Assembly: GCF_035013165.1 (NCBI RefSeq)
Contig: NZ_JAYGJQ010000001.1
Span: 1,550,001 to 1,614,000, forward strand
Length of the DNA stretch: 64,000 nt
Reading direction: 5' to 3'
DNA from: Bacteriovorax sp. PP10
Lineage (GTDB): Bacteria; Bdellovibrionota; Bacteriovoracia; Bacteriovoracales; Bacteriovoracaceae
Below, one piece after another: positions 42,355 to 50,270 of this stretch. The translations under genes and the position numbers were made by a program. The number at the start of each line of letters is the position of its first letter. Within the stretch, counting starts at the first letter, position 1. Under the pieces are notes generated by a model. It was not told where the DNA came from. It saw only the letters and a program-made list of their open reading frames with translations, and made no database searches.

Positions 42355-43521
42355 TTATTCCTTCGCTGCTTTTCTTGCCAAAACAAAGGCCAGAGCTGAA
42401 GTCACAATCCCTGAAAGTAAAACCGCAGTCCATCCATAATCTTGTTGAAGTCTCACTGAGATCAACGATCCCAAAGCAAAAAACGTAAAGAGTCCTGTCA
42501 TGAAGATCGCATTGATACGAGCGCGAGCAGAGGCCTCTAGAGAAAAGATGATACTTTGGTGAGAGACTAGGGCAATCTGCAGTCCTAGGTCAAATATTAC
42601 GGCCCCAAGAGCAAGGATGATAAGTGATGTGGGAATCAAATACATTAAAACGAAAGAAGCAAAAACTAAAATGATCCCGAAATTAATTCCGATATAAGCG
42701 CTTTGTTTGTCGGCCATTCTTCCGGCAATCGGTGCACCTAAAACTCCGGCAGCTCCTGCAATACCAAAGAGACCAATTTGAGTAGGGGAAAGATTAAAAG
42801 TAGGTCCACCTAAATAGAAAGAAAGGTTGGTCCAGAAAGCACTGAAAGCAAAACCAAGGAGACCTTGAGTAAAAAGCGACGTGCGAAGTTTCTTCTTTGT
42901 TTTAAACTGGAAAATTAAAGATTTTAACAGTTCGACGTAAGTTGTTTTGGCACTTGTAAGTACAGTCGGTACTTTATAATAAACAATGATTGAAAGAATG
43001 ATTGATGAAAGAGCAAAAAGAATAAAGACTGATCTCCATCCACTAATTCCGGCCACGACACCAGAGAGTGTTCTTGAGCAAAGAATCCCCATGAAGAGAC
43101 CACTCATCACAAGCCCGATAACTTTTCCACGAGATTTTTCGTCAGCAAGATCTGTACTGTAAGCAATATAGTCTTGAGCGACAGTTGCAAAAATCCCCAT
43201 GAACATACTTGCGATTAAAAGCGTAATCCAACTGGTTGCAAGAGCAGCAGCAATAAGAGTGACAATCAGAAGGGATTGTTTAATTAAGATCAATTTCTTT
43301 TTAGGGACAACATCACCTAGAGGAACAATAAAAAAGAGTCCAAGGGCATAACCAATTTGTGTAAAACTTGCGACTAAGCCAATGTTTCCGACAGTGGTAT
43401 TTAATTCATTTCCAAGTGTTTGCAGTAGAGGTTGATTTAAATAAAGACATGAAACAGAAACACCTACCGCAATAGCAAGAAGATAGAATAAAATATTCCC
43501 TGAGAATACATTGTTTTTCAT
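42355..43521 (-). CDS. MFS transporter (efflux type), paralogue of the 15278 gene
   Basis: 388 residues and 12 segments. It opens ILFYLLAIAVGVSVSCLYLNQPLLQTLGNELN and has TQIGYALGLFFIVPLGDVVPKKKLIL near 50-75, almost block for block with the ArsR-linked pump. It is 11 bases downstream of the MDR oxidoreductase gene, so the two are one operon. No regulator gene is adjacent. Its place against the end of the iuc operon may be chance, since the strand is opposite. Confidence 0.9.
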   Translation of the reverse strand: MKNNVFSGNILFYLLAIAVGVSVSCLYLNQPLLQTLGNELNTTVGNIGLVASFTQIGYALGLFFIVPLGDVVPKKKLILIKQSLLIVTLIAAALATSWITLLIASMFMGIFATVAQDYIAYSTDLADEKSRGKVIGLVMSGLFMGILCSRTLSGVVAGISGWRSVFILFALSSIILSIIVYYKVPTVLTSAKTTYVELLKSLIFQFKTKKKLRTSLFTQGLLGFAFSAFWTNLSFYLGGPTFNLSPTQIGLFGIAGAAGVLGAPIAGRMADKQSAYIGINFGIILVFASFVLMYLIPTSLIILALGAVIFDLGLQIALVSHQSIIFSLEASARARINAIFMTGLFTFFALGSLISVRLQQDYGWTAVLLSGIVTSALAFVLARKAAKE

Positions 43522-43532
43522 TGGAGAGACCT

Positions 43533-44531
43533 TTAGTTGACGTTTAGGACGATCTTACCAAAAGATTTCGATGACTCAAGAGTTTCGTGCGCCTTTTTTA
43601 AGTTCGCAGTAGTCAGGCCTTCCAGAGTTTGTTTTAATGTGGATTTTATTTTGCCGCTTTCTACTAGAAGCGCGATTTCACTAAGTACTCTACCTTGTTC
43701 CTCAGGATGATAATTAAACAGACTTTTACTAAACATAAATTCCCAAGTTGTTTTGATTGATTTTTGTTTAAAGTGAGAGATATTTAAATCTTGAGGGTCA
43801 TCAATTAAAATAAAATTTCCAAAGGGTCTGATAATTTCATTTAGTTTAGGCAGATAGTCTGAAGTATGAGTTGTACTAAAGACTGCATCTACTTCTTTGA
43901 TATTAATTTTTTCTAATTCAGTTTTTAGATCGTTAGTGTGATTGATGACAAAATCAGCACCCAATTCTTTACACCAATTAATAGTATCAACTCTAGAGGC
44001 CGTCGCAATGACGATGGCATTTGATTTTGCCTTTAAAATCTGAATGGCCATTGATCCAACTCCACCGGCACCACCAATAATTAAAATAGTAGGGCGAGAG
44101 TGTAGCTCCAGTGATTTATTCTCAATCAAAGCTTCCCATGCAGTTACACTTGTTAATGGCATGGCAGCGGCCTGGGTAAAACTAATATTCTTTGGCTTTT
44201 TTGCTACCAATCTTTGGTCAACTGCTTGAAGTTCAGCATTTGATCCAGCTCTATTTAATTCACCGGCGTAATAAACTTCATCACCAATTTTAAAATCGAC
44301 TACATCAGCTCCAACTTCTAAAATGATTCCTGAAGCATCCCATCCGAGAATGATAGGTGTTGAATCATCAGAAGATTTTCGTTGTCTGATCTTTGTGTCC
44401 ACAGGATTGACTGAGATCGCTTTTATCTGAACTAAAAGATCCGTTTCTTTTATTTGAGGTTTTTCTATTTCAATTTCTTGAATATTAAATTGGTCGATTA
44501 AATGTGCCTTCGTATAACCTAAAGCTCTCAT
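43533..44531 (-). CDS. Zinc-independent MDR-family NADPH:quinone oxidoreductase/alcohol dehydrogenase-like protein
   Basis: 332 residues. N-terminal GroES-like domain: AISVNPVDTKIRQR, ILGWDASGIILEVGADVVDFKIGDEVYYAG, then the NADPH site IIGGAGGVGSMAIQILKAKSNAIVIATAS near 150 (AxxGGVG-type). No cysteine-rich structural zinc loop is seen, so it belongs to the quinone oxidoreductase branch. Such enzymes reduce quinones or enones using NADPH. It leads the two-gene operon with the MFS pump behind it. Substrate unknown. The 163-base gap upstream contains nothing else notable. Confidence 0.9.
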   Translation of the reverse strand: MRALGYTKAHLIDQFNIQEIEIEKPQIKETDLLVQIKAISVNPVDTKIRQRKSSDDSTPIILGWDASGIILEVGADVVDFKIGDEVYYAGELNRAGSNAELQAVDQRLVAKKPKNISFTQAAAMPLTSVTAWEALIENKSLELHSRPTILIIGGAGGVGSMAIQILKAKSNAIVIATASRVDTINWCKELGADFVINHTNDLKTELEKINIKEVDAVFSTTHTSDYLPKLNEIIRPFGNFILIDDPQDLNISHFKQKSIKTTWEFMFSKSLFNYHPEEQGRVLSEIALLVESGKIKSTLKQTLEGLTTANLKKAHETLESSKSFGKIVLNVN

Positions 44532-44694
44532 ATATTTTCCTTATTAAAAAAATTAACATCTCACAGCTGATACTATTTTATTAGTTTATCAAGTGCAAGG
44601 AGGGGGAAATGAAAAGGTATGATTCTTAGGTGAAGGCGCTTGAGACTTTAAGGAAAAAGAATGCCAAGTTGACATTCCTTTTCCTGAGTAAGAT

Positions 44695-45414
44695 TTATTT
44701 CTTAGGTTTACTTTGATCTTTTGGGTCAGTTGCAGTCGAAAGTTTTTTAATAGTCCCTTTACTTAATTGATCGCGCTCTACGATTCCTTTTGTTGTCGGA
44801 ACCATGTGAGTTGAAAACGGAGTCTTCTCACCTAAAACCTGGGCCTGTACAGTGAGATTTAAGCGAACTGTATCACCAATTAAAGCTCCGCCAGCATCCA
44901 TTGTTTTATTCCACACGATACCATAGACCTTTCTATCAAGCTCTCCAGTCAGGTTGAAGAAGTAATTCTCTTTTCCCCACGGGTCTTTCAATTTTCCTTT
45001 ATAAATACCTTCTAAAATAATAGGACGCTTAATTCCTCTCATTGTAAGGTAACCCGGAACTTGCATTTTTTTACCTTGCTCGATTTTAATCGGACCAGGG
45101 GCCTCAAAAGTAATTTGCGGGTAAGTCGCTCCAAAAAAGAATTCATGACCTCTTAAGTGGAAATCTCTTTTTCCATCATTAGTGTCAACACTATCAGCTT
45201 TCACTATAATTTTGATTTTAGTAATATCATTTTCAGCAGCGTTGAGTGCAAAGAATCCTTGGAAGTCTTTAAACTGACCGTCAACTTTAGTCATCAGCAT
45301 ATAGTCGACATCAAAAGCAATGCGCGAGTGTTCTTTAATTAATTCAAAGTCTTTTGCGTTTGCATTAAACGCTAGAATATTTAATAGGATAAACAGACCT
45401 GTCAGATTTTTCAT
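44695..45414 (-). CDS. YceI-family periplasmic lipid-binding protein, extended form
   Basis: 239 residues. Signal peptide KNLTGLFILLNILAFNANA, then the YceI lipocalin-like barrel: FELIKEHSRIAFDVDYMLMTKVDGQFKDFQGFF, VDTNDGKRDFHLRGHEFFFGATYPQITFE, LTMRGIKRPIILEG and VWNKTMDAGGALIGDTVRL, the family blocks. It is longer than YceI (191) by a C-terminal Lys/Thr-rich tail (KKLSTATDPKDQSKPKK). YceI proteins bind polyisoprenoid-type lipids and respond to stress in several bacteria. It is divergent from the AraC gene at 45523 and has a paralogue at 46437. Confidence 0.9.
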   Translation of the reverse strand: MKNLTGLFILLNILAFNANAKDFELIKEHSRIAFDVDYMLMTKVDGQFKDFQGFFALNAAENDITKIKIIVKADSVDTNDGKRDFHLRGHEFFFGATYPQITFEAPGPIKIEQGKKMQVPGYLTMRGIKRPIILEGIYKGKLKDPWGKENYFFNLTGELDRKVYGIVWNKTMDAGGALIGDTVRLNLTVQAQVLGEKTPFSTHMVPTTKGIVERDQLSKGTIKKLSTATDPKDQSKPKK

Positions 45415-45522
45415 CTAGTACCTCACTTATGACTCTATTATAGAGGTTTAGGAGGGGAGATTCTATGGACTCATGGTTTAATAAATAGCACAAAACGCCC
45501 TGTTTTATGATAGGCTAAAATC

Positions 45523-46398
45523 ATGAAAAAAGAGCATCATCACGAAGATTTAAAGACACTACATCCCATGCGCTCATTCGGAGTAGTTTCGGGAATCACT
45601 AATCAGGTAAGAGTCACAAGGCTTGAAGACAGACTTAACCCTGCCGTTCCATTCCCTCATAAACATAATTTTTACCATCTGGTTTTTATCACTAAAGGTT
45701 CTGGCTGGCATGAGATAGATTTTAAACGTCATGCTGTTAAAAGTGGTGCGATGTTTTTTATGATGCCAGCACAAGTGCATTCATGGGCAATGAGTAAGGA
45801 CACGTGCGGGATTGTCGTAGAGTTTGAGAATCTTTCTATGTTTTCTGGTGATGAGTCTTTTGTCCTTACCGAGGCCCTAAGGCCTGCGGCAAGTTACCTG
45901 AGTCTCACAGGAGAAAAGAAAGCGAGTATGAGTGGCCTGTATCAGACAATGCTAGAAGAGTACGAGGCGGAGTTCCGCGATTTTGAAATTTTACTCAGAC
46001 TTAATCTGGCCCAATTAATAATTCTCTTTTCACGATTTCTTAAAAGTACTCCTGTGAAAGTTTCTCGCATTTCAAAGTTCAGGGATGAGTTTAATGAATT
46101 GATTGAAAAGAATTATAAAACTCACCACAATGTAGAGTTTTATGCCAAGGCCATGGGAGTGGCGACAAAGTCGTTGACAGCGAAAGTGAATCGCAACCTG
46201 GGAAAAAATGTCAGGGAGATTATTCAAGACAGATGCATCCTGGAGAGTAAGAGGTTACTTGCTTATTCTGATTTATCGGTGAGTGAGATCGCATTGGAGT
46301 TAGGTTTTGAAGACCCAAATTACTTTACAAGATTTTTTAAATTAAAAACAAAAACGAATCCGGGAAAGTTTAGACAGAAAGTTAGACACATTTGTTAA
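45523..46398 (+). CDS. AraC-family transcriptional regulator
   Basis: 291 residues. The N-terminal cupin sensor (FPHKHNFYHLVFITKGSGWHEIDFKRHAV near residue 45-75, MMPAQVHSW near 85) is followed by the AraC helix-turn-helix pair at the C-terminus: VEFYAKAMGVATKSLTAKVNRNLGKNVREIIQDR and LLAYSDLSVSEIALELGFEDPNYFTRFFKLKTKTNPGKFR. Typical of XylS/AraC activators. It stands between two YceI genes on the opposite strand, so control of them is a reasonable guess. Its end is directly followed by the terminator of the second yceI. Confidence 0.95.
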   Translation: MKKEHHHEDLKTLHPMRSFGVVSGITNQVRVTRLEDRLNPAVPFPHKHNFYHLVFITKGSGWHEIDFKRHAVKSGAMFFMMPAQVHSWAMSKDTCGIVVEFENLSMFSGDESFVLTEALRPAASYLSLTGEKKASMSGLYQTMLEEYEAEFRDFEILLRLNLAQLIILFSRFLKSTPVKVSRISKFRDEFNELIEKNYKTHHNVEFYAKAMGVATKSLTAKVNRNLGKNVREIIQDRCILESKRLLAYSDLSVSEIALELGFEDPNYFTRFFKLKTKTNPGKFRQKVRHIC

Positions 46399-46428
46399 AA
46401 AAACTTCCCGCAGAAAAACTGCGGGAAG
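46397..46428 (-). terminator. Intrinsic terminator of the second yceI gene
   Basis: On the minus strand, CTTCCCGCAG, TTTTT, CTGCGGGAAG, then seven Ts ending at 46397. The GC-rich 10-bp stem is perfect. On the plus strand no T-run follows, so it acts for the yceI gene ending at 46437 and touches the AraC stop. Confidence 0.92.
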
Positions 46429-46436
46429 CCTCATCA

Positions 46437-47045
46437 TTATTTGCTCACGTCACCAGTCTTGATTCCTTCTGTGCGAATCATGATCGTTACGTCATCGCCA
46501 ACGGCCGGGCCGATATCAATTTTTTGATCGTAGTTGATATGAAAATCTTTACGGTTAATTTTTGTACTCATGTTTAATGCGACTCTTTCATTGCCCATTG
46601 GATCTTTCACGGATCCAGTGTATTTCCCTCTGAAAGTTACTTCTTTTGTTACATCTTTAATTGTGAGGTCACCAACTAAAGTGAATGATCCAGGTTTACC
46701 TGTGAAGTGCTTACCTACAAAAGTCATTCTAGGATATGTGGCCACATCAAAAAACTCTTTAGATCTTAAGTGCTCATCTCTTTTTGCAACCGCAGTATCA
46801 ATTGAAGTTGTCGCAATTTCTGCTTCCACTGTTGAAAGAGTGAATTTCTTAGCTAGAAGAAAATTTCCTTTAACATCGTTAAATCTTCCTTCAACTTCAG
46901 AAATAACAAAGTGGTTAATTACAAAATCAACGCGCGTGTGATCCGGGTCAATTTTGTACTGGCCTGGAACATAATTGGGCATAAGGGCAAAAGCACTTAG
47001 TGAGAAAAAGAGAACTGTAAGTGCGAGGGATAATTTTGTTTTCAT
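46437..47045 (-). CDS. YceI-family periplasmic lipid-binding protein
   Basis: 202 residues from the ATG at 47045, preceded by AAGGAGTTTAT, a strong ribosome site; a longer frame to 47066 has none. Signal peptide KTKLSLALTVLFFSLSAFA. The barrel blocks are YKIDPDHTRVDFVINHFVISEVEGRFNDVKGNF, TAVAKRDEHLRSKEFFDVATYPRMTF, LTIKDVTKEVTF and RKDFHINYDQ ... IGPAVGDDVTIMI, a canonical YceI. Stand-alone gene with its own terminator. A paralogue lies at 44695 across the AraC gene. Confidence 0.94.
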   Translation of the reverse strand: MKTKLSLALTVLFFSLSAFALMPNYVPGQYKIDPDHTRVDFVINHFVISEVEGRFNDVKGNFLLAKKFTLSTVEAEIATTSIDTAVAKRDEHLRSKEFFDVATYPRMTFVGKHFTGKPGSFTLVGDLTIKDVTKEVTFRGKYTGSVKDPMGNERVALNMSTKINRKDFHINYDQKIDIGPAVGDDVTIMIRTEGIKTGDVSK

Positions 47046-47138
47046 ATAAACTCCTTGATTGAACATTGCCTTTACAAGTTGCGTGCCAAACGTGAAGCTG
47101 GCAGTAGCATTGCAAACACTAAGGAAAGGGAGTTTAAA

Positions 47139-48509
47139 ATGGAAAATTTTTGGGACGAGATCAGCGATAAGTTAAAAGATGCTTTTGACAAGGCCGAAGA
47201 CAGAAGCAAAAAAGATATAAATCTTATCAAGAACATACCGGCCATGTTGTCATTCCTAGGAGAGCTTGAAGGCGACGAGTTGCTTTTATGGCTTGATCAA
47301 GCAAGAAAAATCAAGAAGCGTCGTGATCCCAAATTTCCCCCTATCAATGGGGATTTTTACGACACAAGATCGCATTTAACTGATGAGGAGAAAGTTATCC
47401 TCGCTAATGTAAGAAAATTCATGCTGGAAGAAATTGAACCAATCGCCACAGAATACTGGTTGAAAGGTGAGTTCCCTTTTCAGATTATTGATAAAATGAA
47501 AAAGCTCAATATCATCGGACTGACTTACGACAAATCATACGGCGGGCAAGGGCACTCAAATCTACTTGAAGGAATGATTGGCGAAGAGATCGCTAGAGTC
47601 GATGTTTCAACTTGTACTTTTTTTGGTGTGCACTCTGGTCTTGCCTTGAATTCAATTTATATTTGTGGATCAGAAGAACAAAAACGCGAGTTCATTCCAC
47701 CAATGATTCGAATGGAAAAAATCGGGGCCTTTGGCTTGACTGAGCCCGATGTTGGTTCGGCCGCTTCTATGGGATTAAAAACCACTTGTAAGCGTGAAGG
47801 TGATACCTGGACAATTAATGGTGAAAAAAAATGGATCGGGAACGCAACATTTGCCGACTATATTATTATCTGGGCCAAAGACGTCGACGACCATATGGTG
47901 AAAGGCTTCATTGTCGATCGCACGACAAATGGTTTAACGACTGAAAAAATTGAAGATAAAATGTCACTGAGAATTGTTCAAAATGCTTTAATCAAATTAG
48001 AGAACGTAAAAGTGAAAGAAGAAAGACGTCTGCAAAATGCGAACACGTTTAAAGACACTGCAAAAGTGTTAAAGATGACGAGAGCGGGAGTTGCATGGCA
48101 GGCCGTCGGTTGTGCTCGCGGAGCTTATGAACACACTCTTCAGTATACAATGGACCGCCGTCAGTTTGACCGCCCGATTGCAGGCTTTCAGATGACTCAG
48201 GATCTGCTGGCACAAATGCTTTCGCAGTTAACGGCCATGCAGTGTCTGACTACCAGATTGAGCCAATTACACGATCTTGGTGTGATGTCTGATGAGCAAG
48301 CGTCGCTGGCAAAGGTTTTTTGTACAGTAGGCTGCAGAACCATCACCAGCATGTCGAGAGAGCTAATGGGTGCCAATGGAATTTTAATCTCCAACAAGGT
48401 TGCAAGGTTCTTAGGGGATGCTGAAGCTCTATACTCTTATGAAGGAACAAAACAAATCAATAGTCTTGTGCTAGGTAGGGCCATTACTGGTCTTAGTGCT
48501 TTTGTTTAA
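47139..48509 (+). CDS. Acyl-CoA dehydrogenase, glutaryl-CoA-dehydrogenase-like
   Basis: 456 residues from the ATG at 47139, preceded by AAGGGAG; the frame runs open to 47055 but without a ribosome site there. After a charged N-terminal extension of about 70 residues, the dehydrogenase core shows FGLTEPDVGSAASMGLKTT (flavin loop), TWTINGEKKWIGNATFADYIIIWA, and DRRQFDRPIAGFQMTQDLLAQM. The end SYEGTKQINSLVLGRAITG carries the catalytic Glu region and closely follows glutaryl-CoA dehydrogenase. It probably oxidises glutaryl- or another short acyl-CoA from lysine breakdown. Its last 39 bases overlap the convergent binding-protein gene. Confidence 0.88.
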   Translation: MENFWDEISDKLKDAFDKAEDRSKKDINLIKNIPAMLSFLGELEGDELLLWLDQARKIKKRRDPKFPPINGDFYDTRSHLTDEEKVILANVRKFMLEEIEPIATEYWLKGEFPFQIIDKMKKLNIIGLTYDKSYGGQGHSNLLEGMIGEEIARVDVSTCTFFGVHSGLALNSIYICGSEEQKREFIPPMIRMEKIGAFGLTEPDVGSAASMGLKTTCKREGDTWTINGEKKWIGNATFADYIIIWAKDVDDHMVKGFIVDRTTNGLTTEKIEDKMSLRIVQNALIKLENVKVKEERRLQNANTFKDTAKVLKMTRAGVAWQAVGCARGAYEHTLQYTMDRRQFDRPIAGFQMTQDLLAQMLSQLTAMQCLTTRLSQLHDLGVMSDEQASLAKVFCTVGCRTITSMSRELMGANGILISNKVARFLGDAEALYSYEGTKQINSLVLGRAITGLSAFV

Positions 48510-49325
48510 TAAAATCTTTGATTCCTTGTTCTCTTTTTTTAAGAGAGCAAGGTACTTTTTCTCTAGTTTCTTTATGATGCCTTTGCGATTATATTCGGCG
48601 AATTTTTCTTTCAGATAATTATTTACTTCAGGTATGTTCCACTTTGATTTTAGTGAAATCGGAGCGTACATCCCGGTGGTGATAACTCTTTTTGGTAAAA
48701 CCACAAAACGATCTTCCCAGTGCAATTGAACAAGTGTGGCCAGCCCTGAGTTAAGTCCTGCAATAATATAACGGGCGCGGTTTTTATCGACAAAACGAAA
48801 ACACTGCTCAGTCGTAGAAAGACGAGTGATATTTTTATGGATCAATTCAAATTTATCAAAATCAGATCCGAAGCTATCATTGATAATTGCGGTGCCGGGG
48901 AATTTTAGTAAATCTTGAAAGTTCTCAAATTTAAATTCTTTGCCCTTTCTCACAAAGACAACTGTTTCATCCTGTATGAAAGGTTCAGTTGCATAATTAT
49001 AAAAAGGAAGACGCTCTTCTGTTTTATAGGGAGGAAGAAGTATATCAATCCTTCCGCTTTTCACTTCTTCCTGAGCACGTGCCCAGTTGTCCACGTTGAT
49101 GAAAACAACTTTGACATCTATTTCATTGAAAATCATTTGCATCATTTCGATAGCGATGCCTTGAAATTTTTTGGTCTCTTTATTCGTCCATATGACCGGA
49201 GGGTAATCAGGATGGCCGGTGATAGTAATCACTCGGTTATTTGGGAGGCCCATTTTTTTTAAGTCAGTTCCTGCCACTGAGGTAAAACTAAAGGCGAGTA
49301 GGGAGAGTATCATAAGCATTTTCAT
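48471..49325 (-). CDS. Periplasmic solute-binding protein, amino-acid type (SBP_bac_3)
   Basis: 284 residues. Signal peptide MKMLMILSLLAFSFTSVAG. The SBP_bac_3 pattern follows: ITGHPDYPPVIWTNKETKKFQGIAIEMMQMIFNEI, NWARAQEEVKSGRIDILLPPYKTEERLPFYNYA, and FRFVDKNRARYIIAG. It ends in a Lys-rich tail. Such proteins bind polar amino acids for ABC uptake, but no permease genes adjoin; some are stand-alone sensors of unknown role. The final 39 bases are convergent with and overlap the end of the acyl-CoA dehydrogenase gene, an unusual arrangement. Confidence 0.85.
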   Translation of the reverse strand: MKMLMILSLLAFSFTSVAGTDLKKMGLPNNRVITITGHPDYPPVIWTNKETKKFQGIAIEMMQMIFNEIDVKVVFINVDNWARAQEEVKSGRIDILLPPYKTEERLPFYNYATEPFIQDETVVFVRKGKEFKFENFQDLLKFPGTAIINDSFGSDFDKFELIHKNITRLSTTEQCFRFVDKNRARYIIAGLNSGLATLVQLHWEDRFVVLPKRVITTGMYAPISLKSKWNIPEVNNYLKEKFAEYNRKGIIKKLEKKYLALLKKENKESKILLNKSTKTSNGPT

Positions 49326-49491
49326 CAGATTGCAGTATGTACTTAGGAGGAATTCGAGGCAACGCTTTAATAGAAAGAGGGAGTAAAATTTATGTAATCT
49401 TTATGTTGGGCCGCAACCTATTAGAACTCATATTCTACTTTGGAGAATCTTTATTGGCAGCGAGAGTCGTTCGCGCTAATGACTGCCCAGT

Positions 49492-50121
49492 TTATTTGTC
49501 TTTAGCTTGAGACTCAAGGCCCTTACAGAAAATATCAATGAATCGTTCAAGATAAGTATTGGCCTCTTCATGTGAGATGTTATCGATTAACATCTTTCCC
49601 ATGACAATGCTGAAGATATAATCTTCTATGATATCTAAAATTTGAGCAGCATTAATTGTCGGAGCAACTTTTTTTTGTTCAATCAGGTTGTTGAGACGAG
49701 CTTCGAATGCCGGGTGAGTTTCAAAGATAATTAATGACTCATGAAACTTCTTTAAAAATTTTGGATCAGTTAAAAACTGAACCATCACAATCTTAAATAA
49801 ACTCATATCATCAATAAAAAATAAGAGTCTTTGTTTGGCAAAACATAAGCATTCTGCAGCGAGTGTTTCTTGAGGTGGGTAGTCCATCTCAATAAAGCGA
49901 CACTGAATCGCTTTTTTCTCAATGAACTTAATCATGAGACCATACTTACCATCAAAATATCTGGCGATTAAAGCGACATTAACGTCAGCTTTTTTAGCAA
50001 TCATACGCGTAGTCGCGCCTTTGAAGCCATGCTTTGAAAATACCTGTTCTGCCGCCTCAAGGAGGCGCTCTTCAGTCGCTAAACGATCTTTGTTTTTAGA
50101 TTTAATTTGTTTTACTACCAT
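49492..50121 (-). CDS. TetR-family repressor of the efflux locus
   Basis: 209 residues. HTH: EERLLEAAEQVFSKHGFKGATTRMIAKKADVNVALIARYFDGKYGLMIKFIEKKA at about residues 17-70, a standard TetR DNA-binding domain. The C-terminal half resembles the AcrR-like C-terminal region (HPAFEARLNNLIEQKKV). It is divergent from the TolC gene, and the gap carries two near-identical 16-bp palindromes, strongly suggesting autoregulation and repression of the pump. Confidence 0.94.
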   Translation of the reverse strand: MVVKQIKSKNKDRLATEERLLEAAEQVFSKHGFKGATTRMIAKKADVNVALIARYFDGKYGLMIKFIEKKAIQCRFIEMDYPPQETLAAECLCFAKQRLLFFIDDMSLFKIVMVQFLTDPKFLKKFHESLIIFETHPAFEARLNNLIEQKKVAPTINAAQILDIIEDYIFSIVMGKMLIDNISHEEANTYLERFIDIFCKGLESQAKDK

Positions 50122-50183
50122 AATTTTCCTTTATAACACCTTAAAATTTATAGGTTGGCCAGAAAATTCATAAGTTCTACTAA

Positions 50184-50199
50184 GTAATCACTTGATTAC
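50184..50199. promoter_or_regulatory. TetR operator, copy 1
   Basis: GTAATC, ACTT, GATTAC: a perfect 6-bp inverted repeat in the divergent gap between tetR and tolC, flanked by AA and AT. The same palindrome recurs 52 bases on. Confidence 0.72.
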
Positions 50200-50235
50200 A
50201 TCACAGTTTTCGACGATACTCAACTTGAAAACAAA

Positions 50236-50251
50236 GTAATCGTTTGATTAC
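50236..50251. promoter_or_regulatory. TetR operator, copy 2
   Basis: GTAATC, GTTT, GATTAC with the same flanks (AAA before, ATC after) as copy 1. The copy ends 19 bases before the tolC ATG (50271), so binding would overlap its leader. Confidence 0.72.
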
Positions 50252-50270
50252 ATCCAAGATGAGGTTAACT

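Noticed and set aside
49376-49500. Short plus-strand frame beginning MLGRNLLELIF after the TetR gene
   Set aside because: 35 codons, no ribosome site, overlaps the TetR end antisense; taken as chance.
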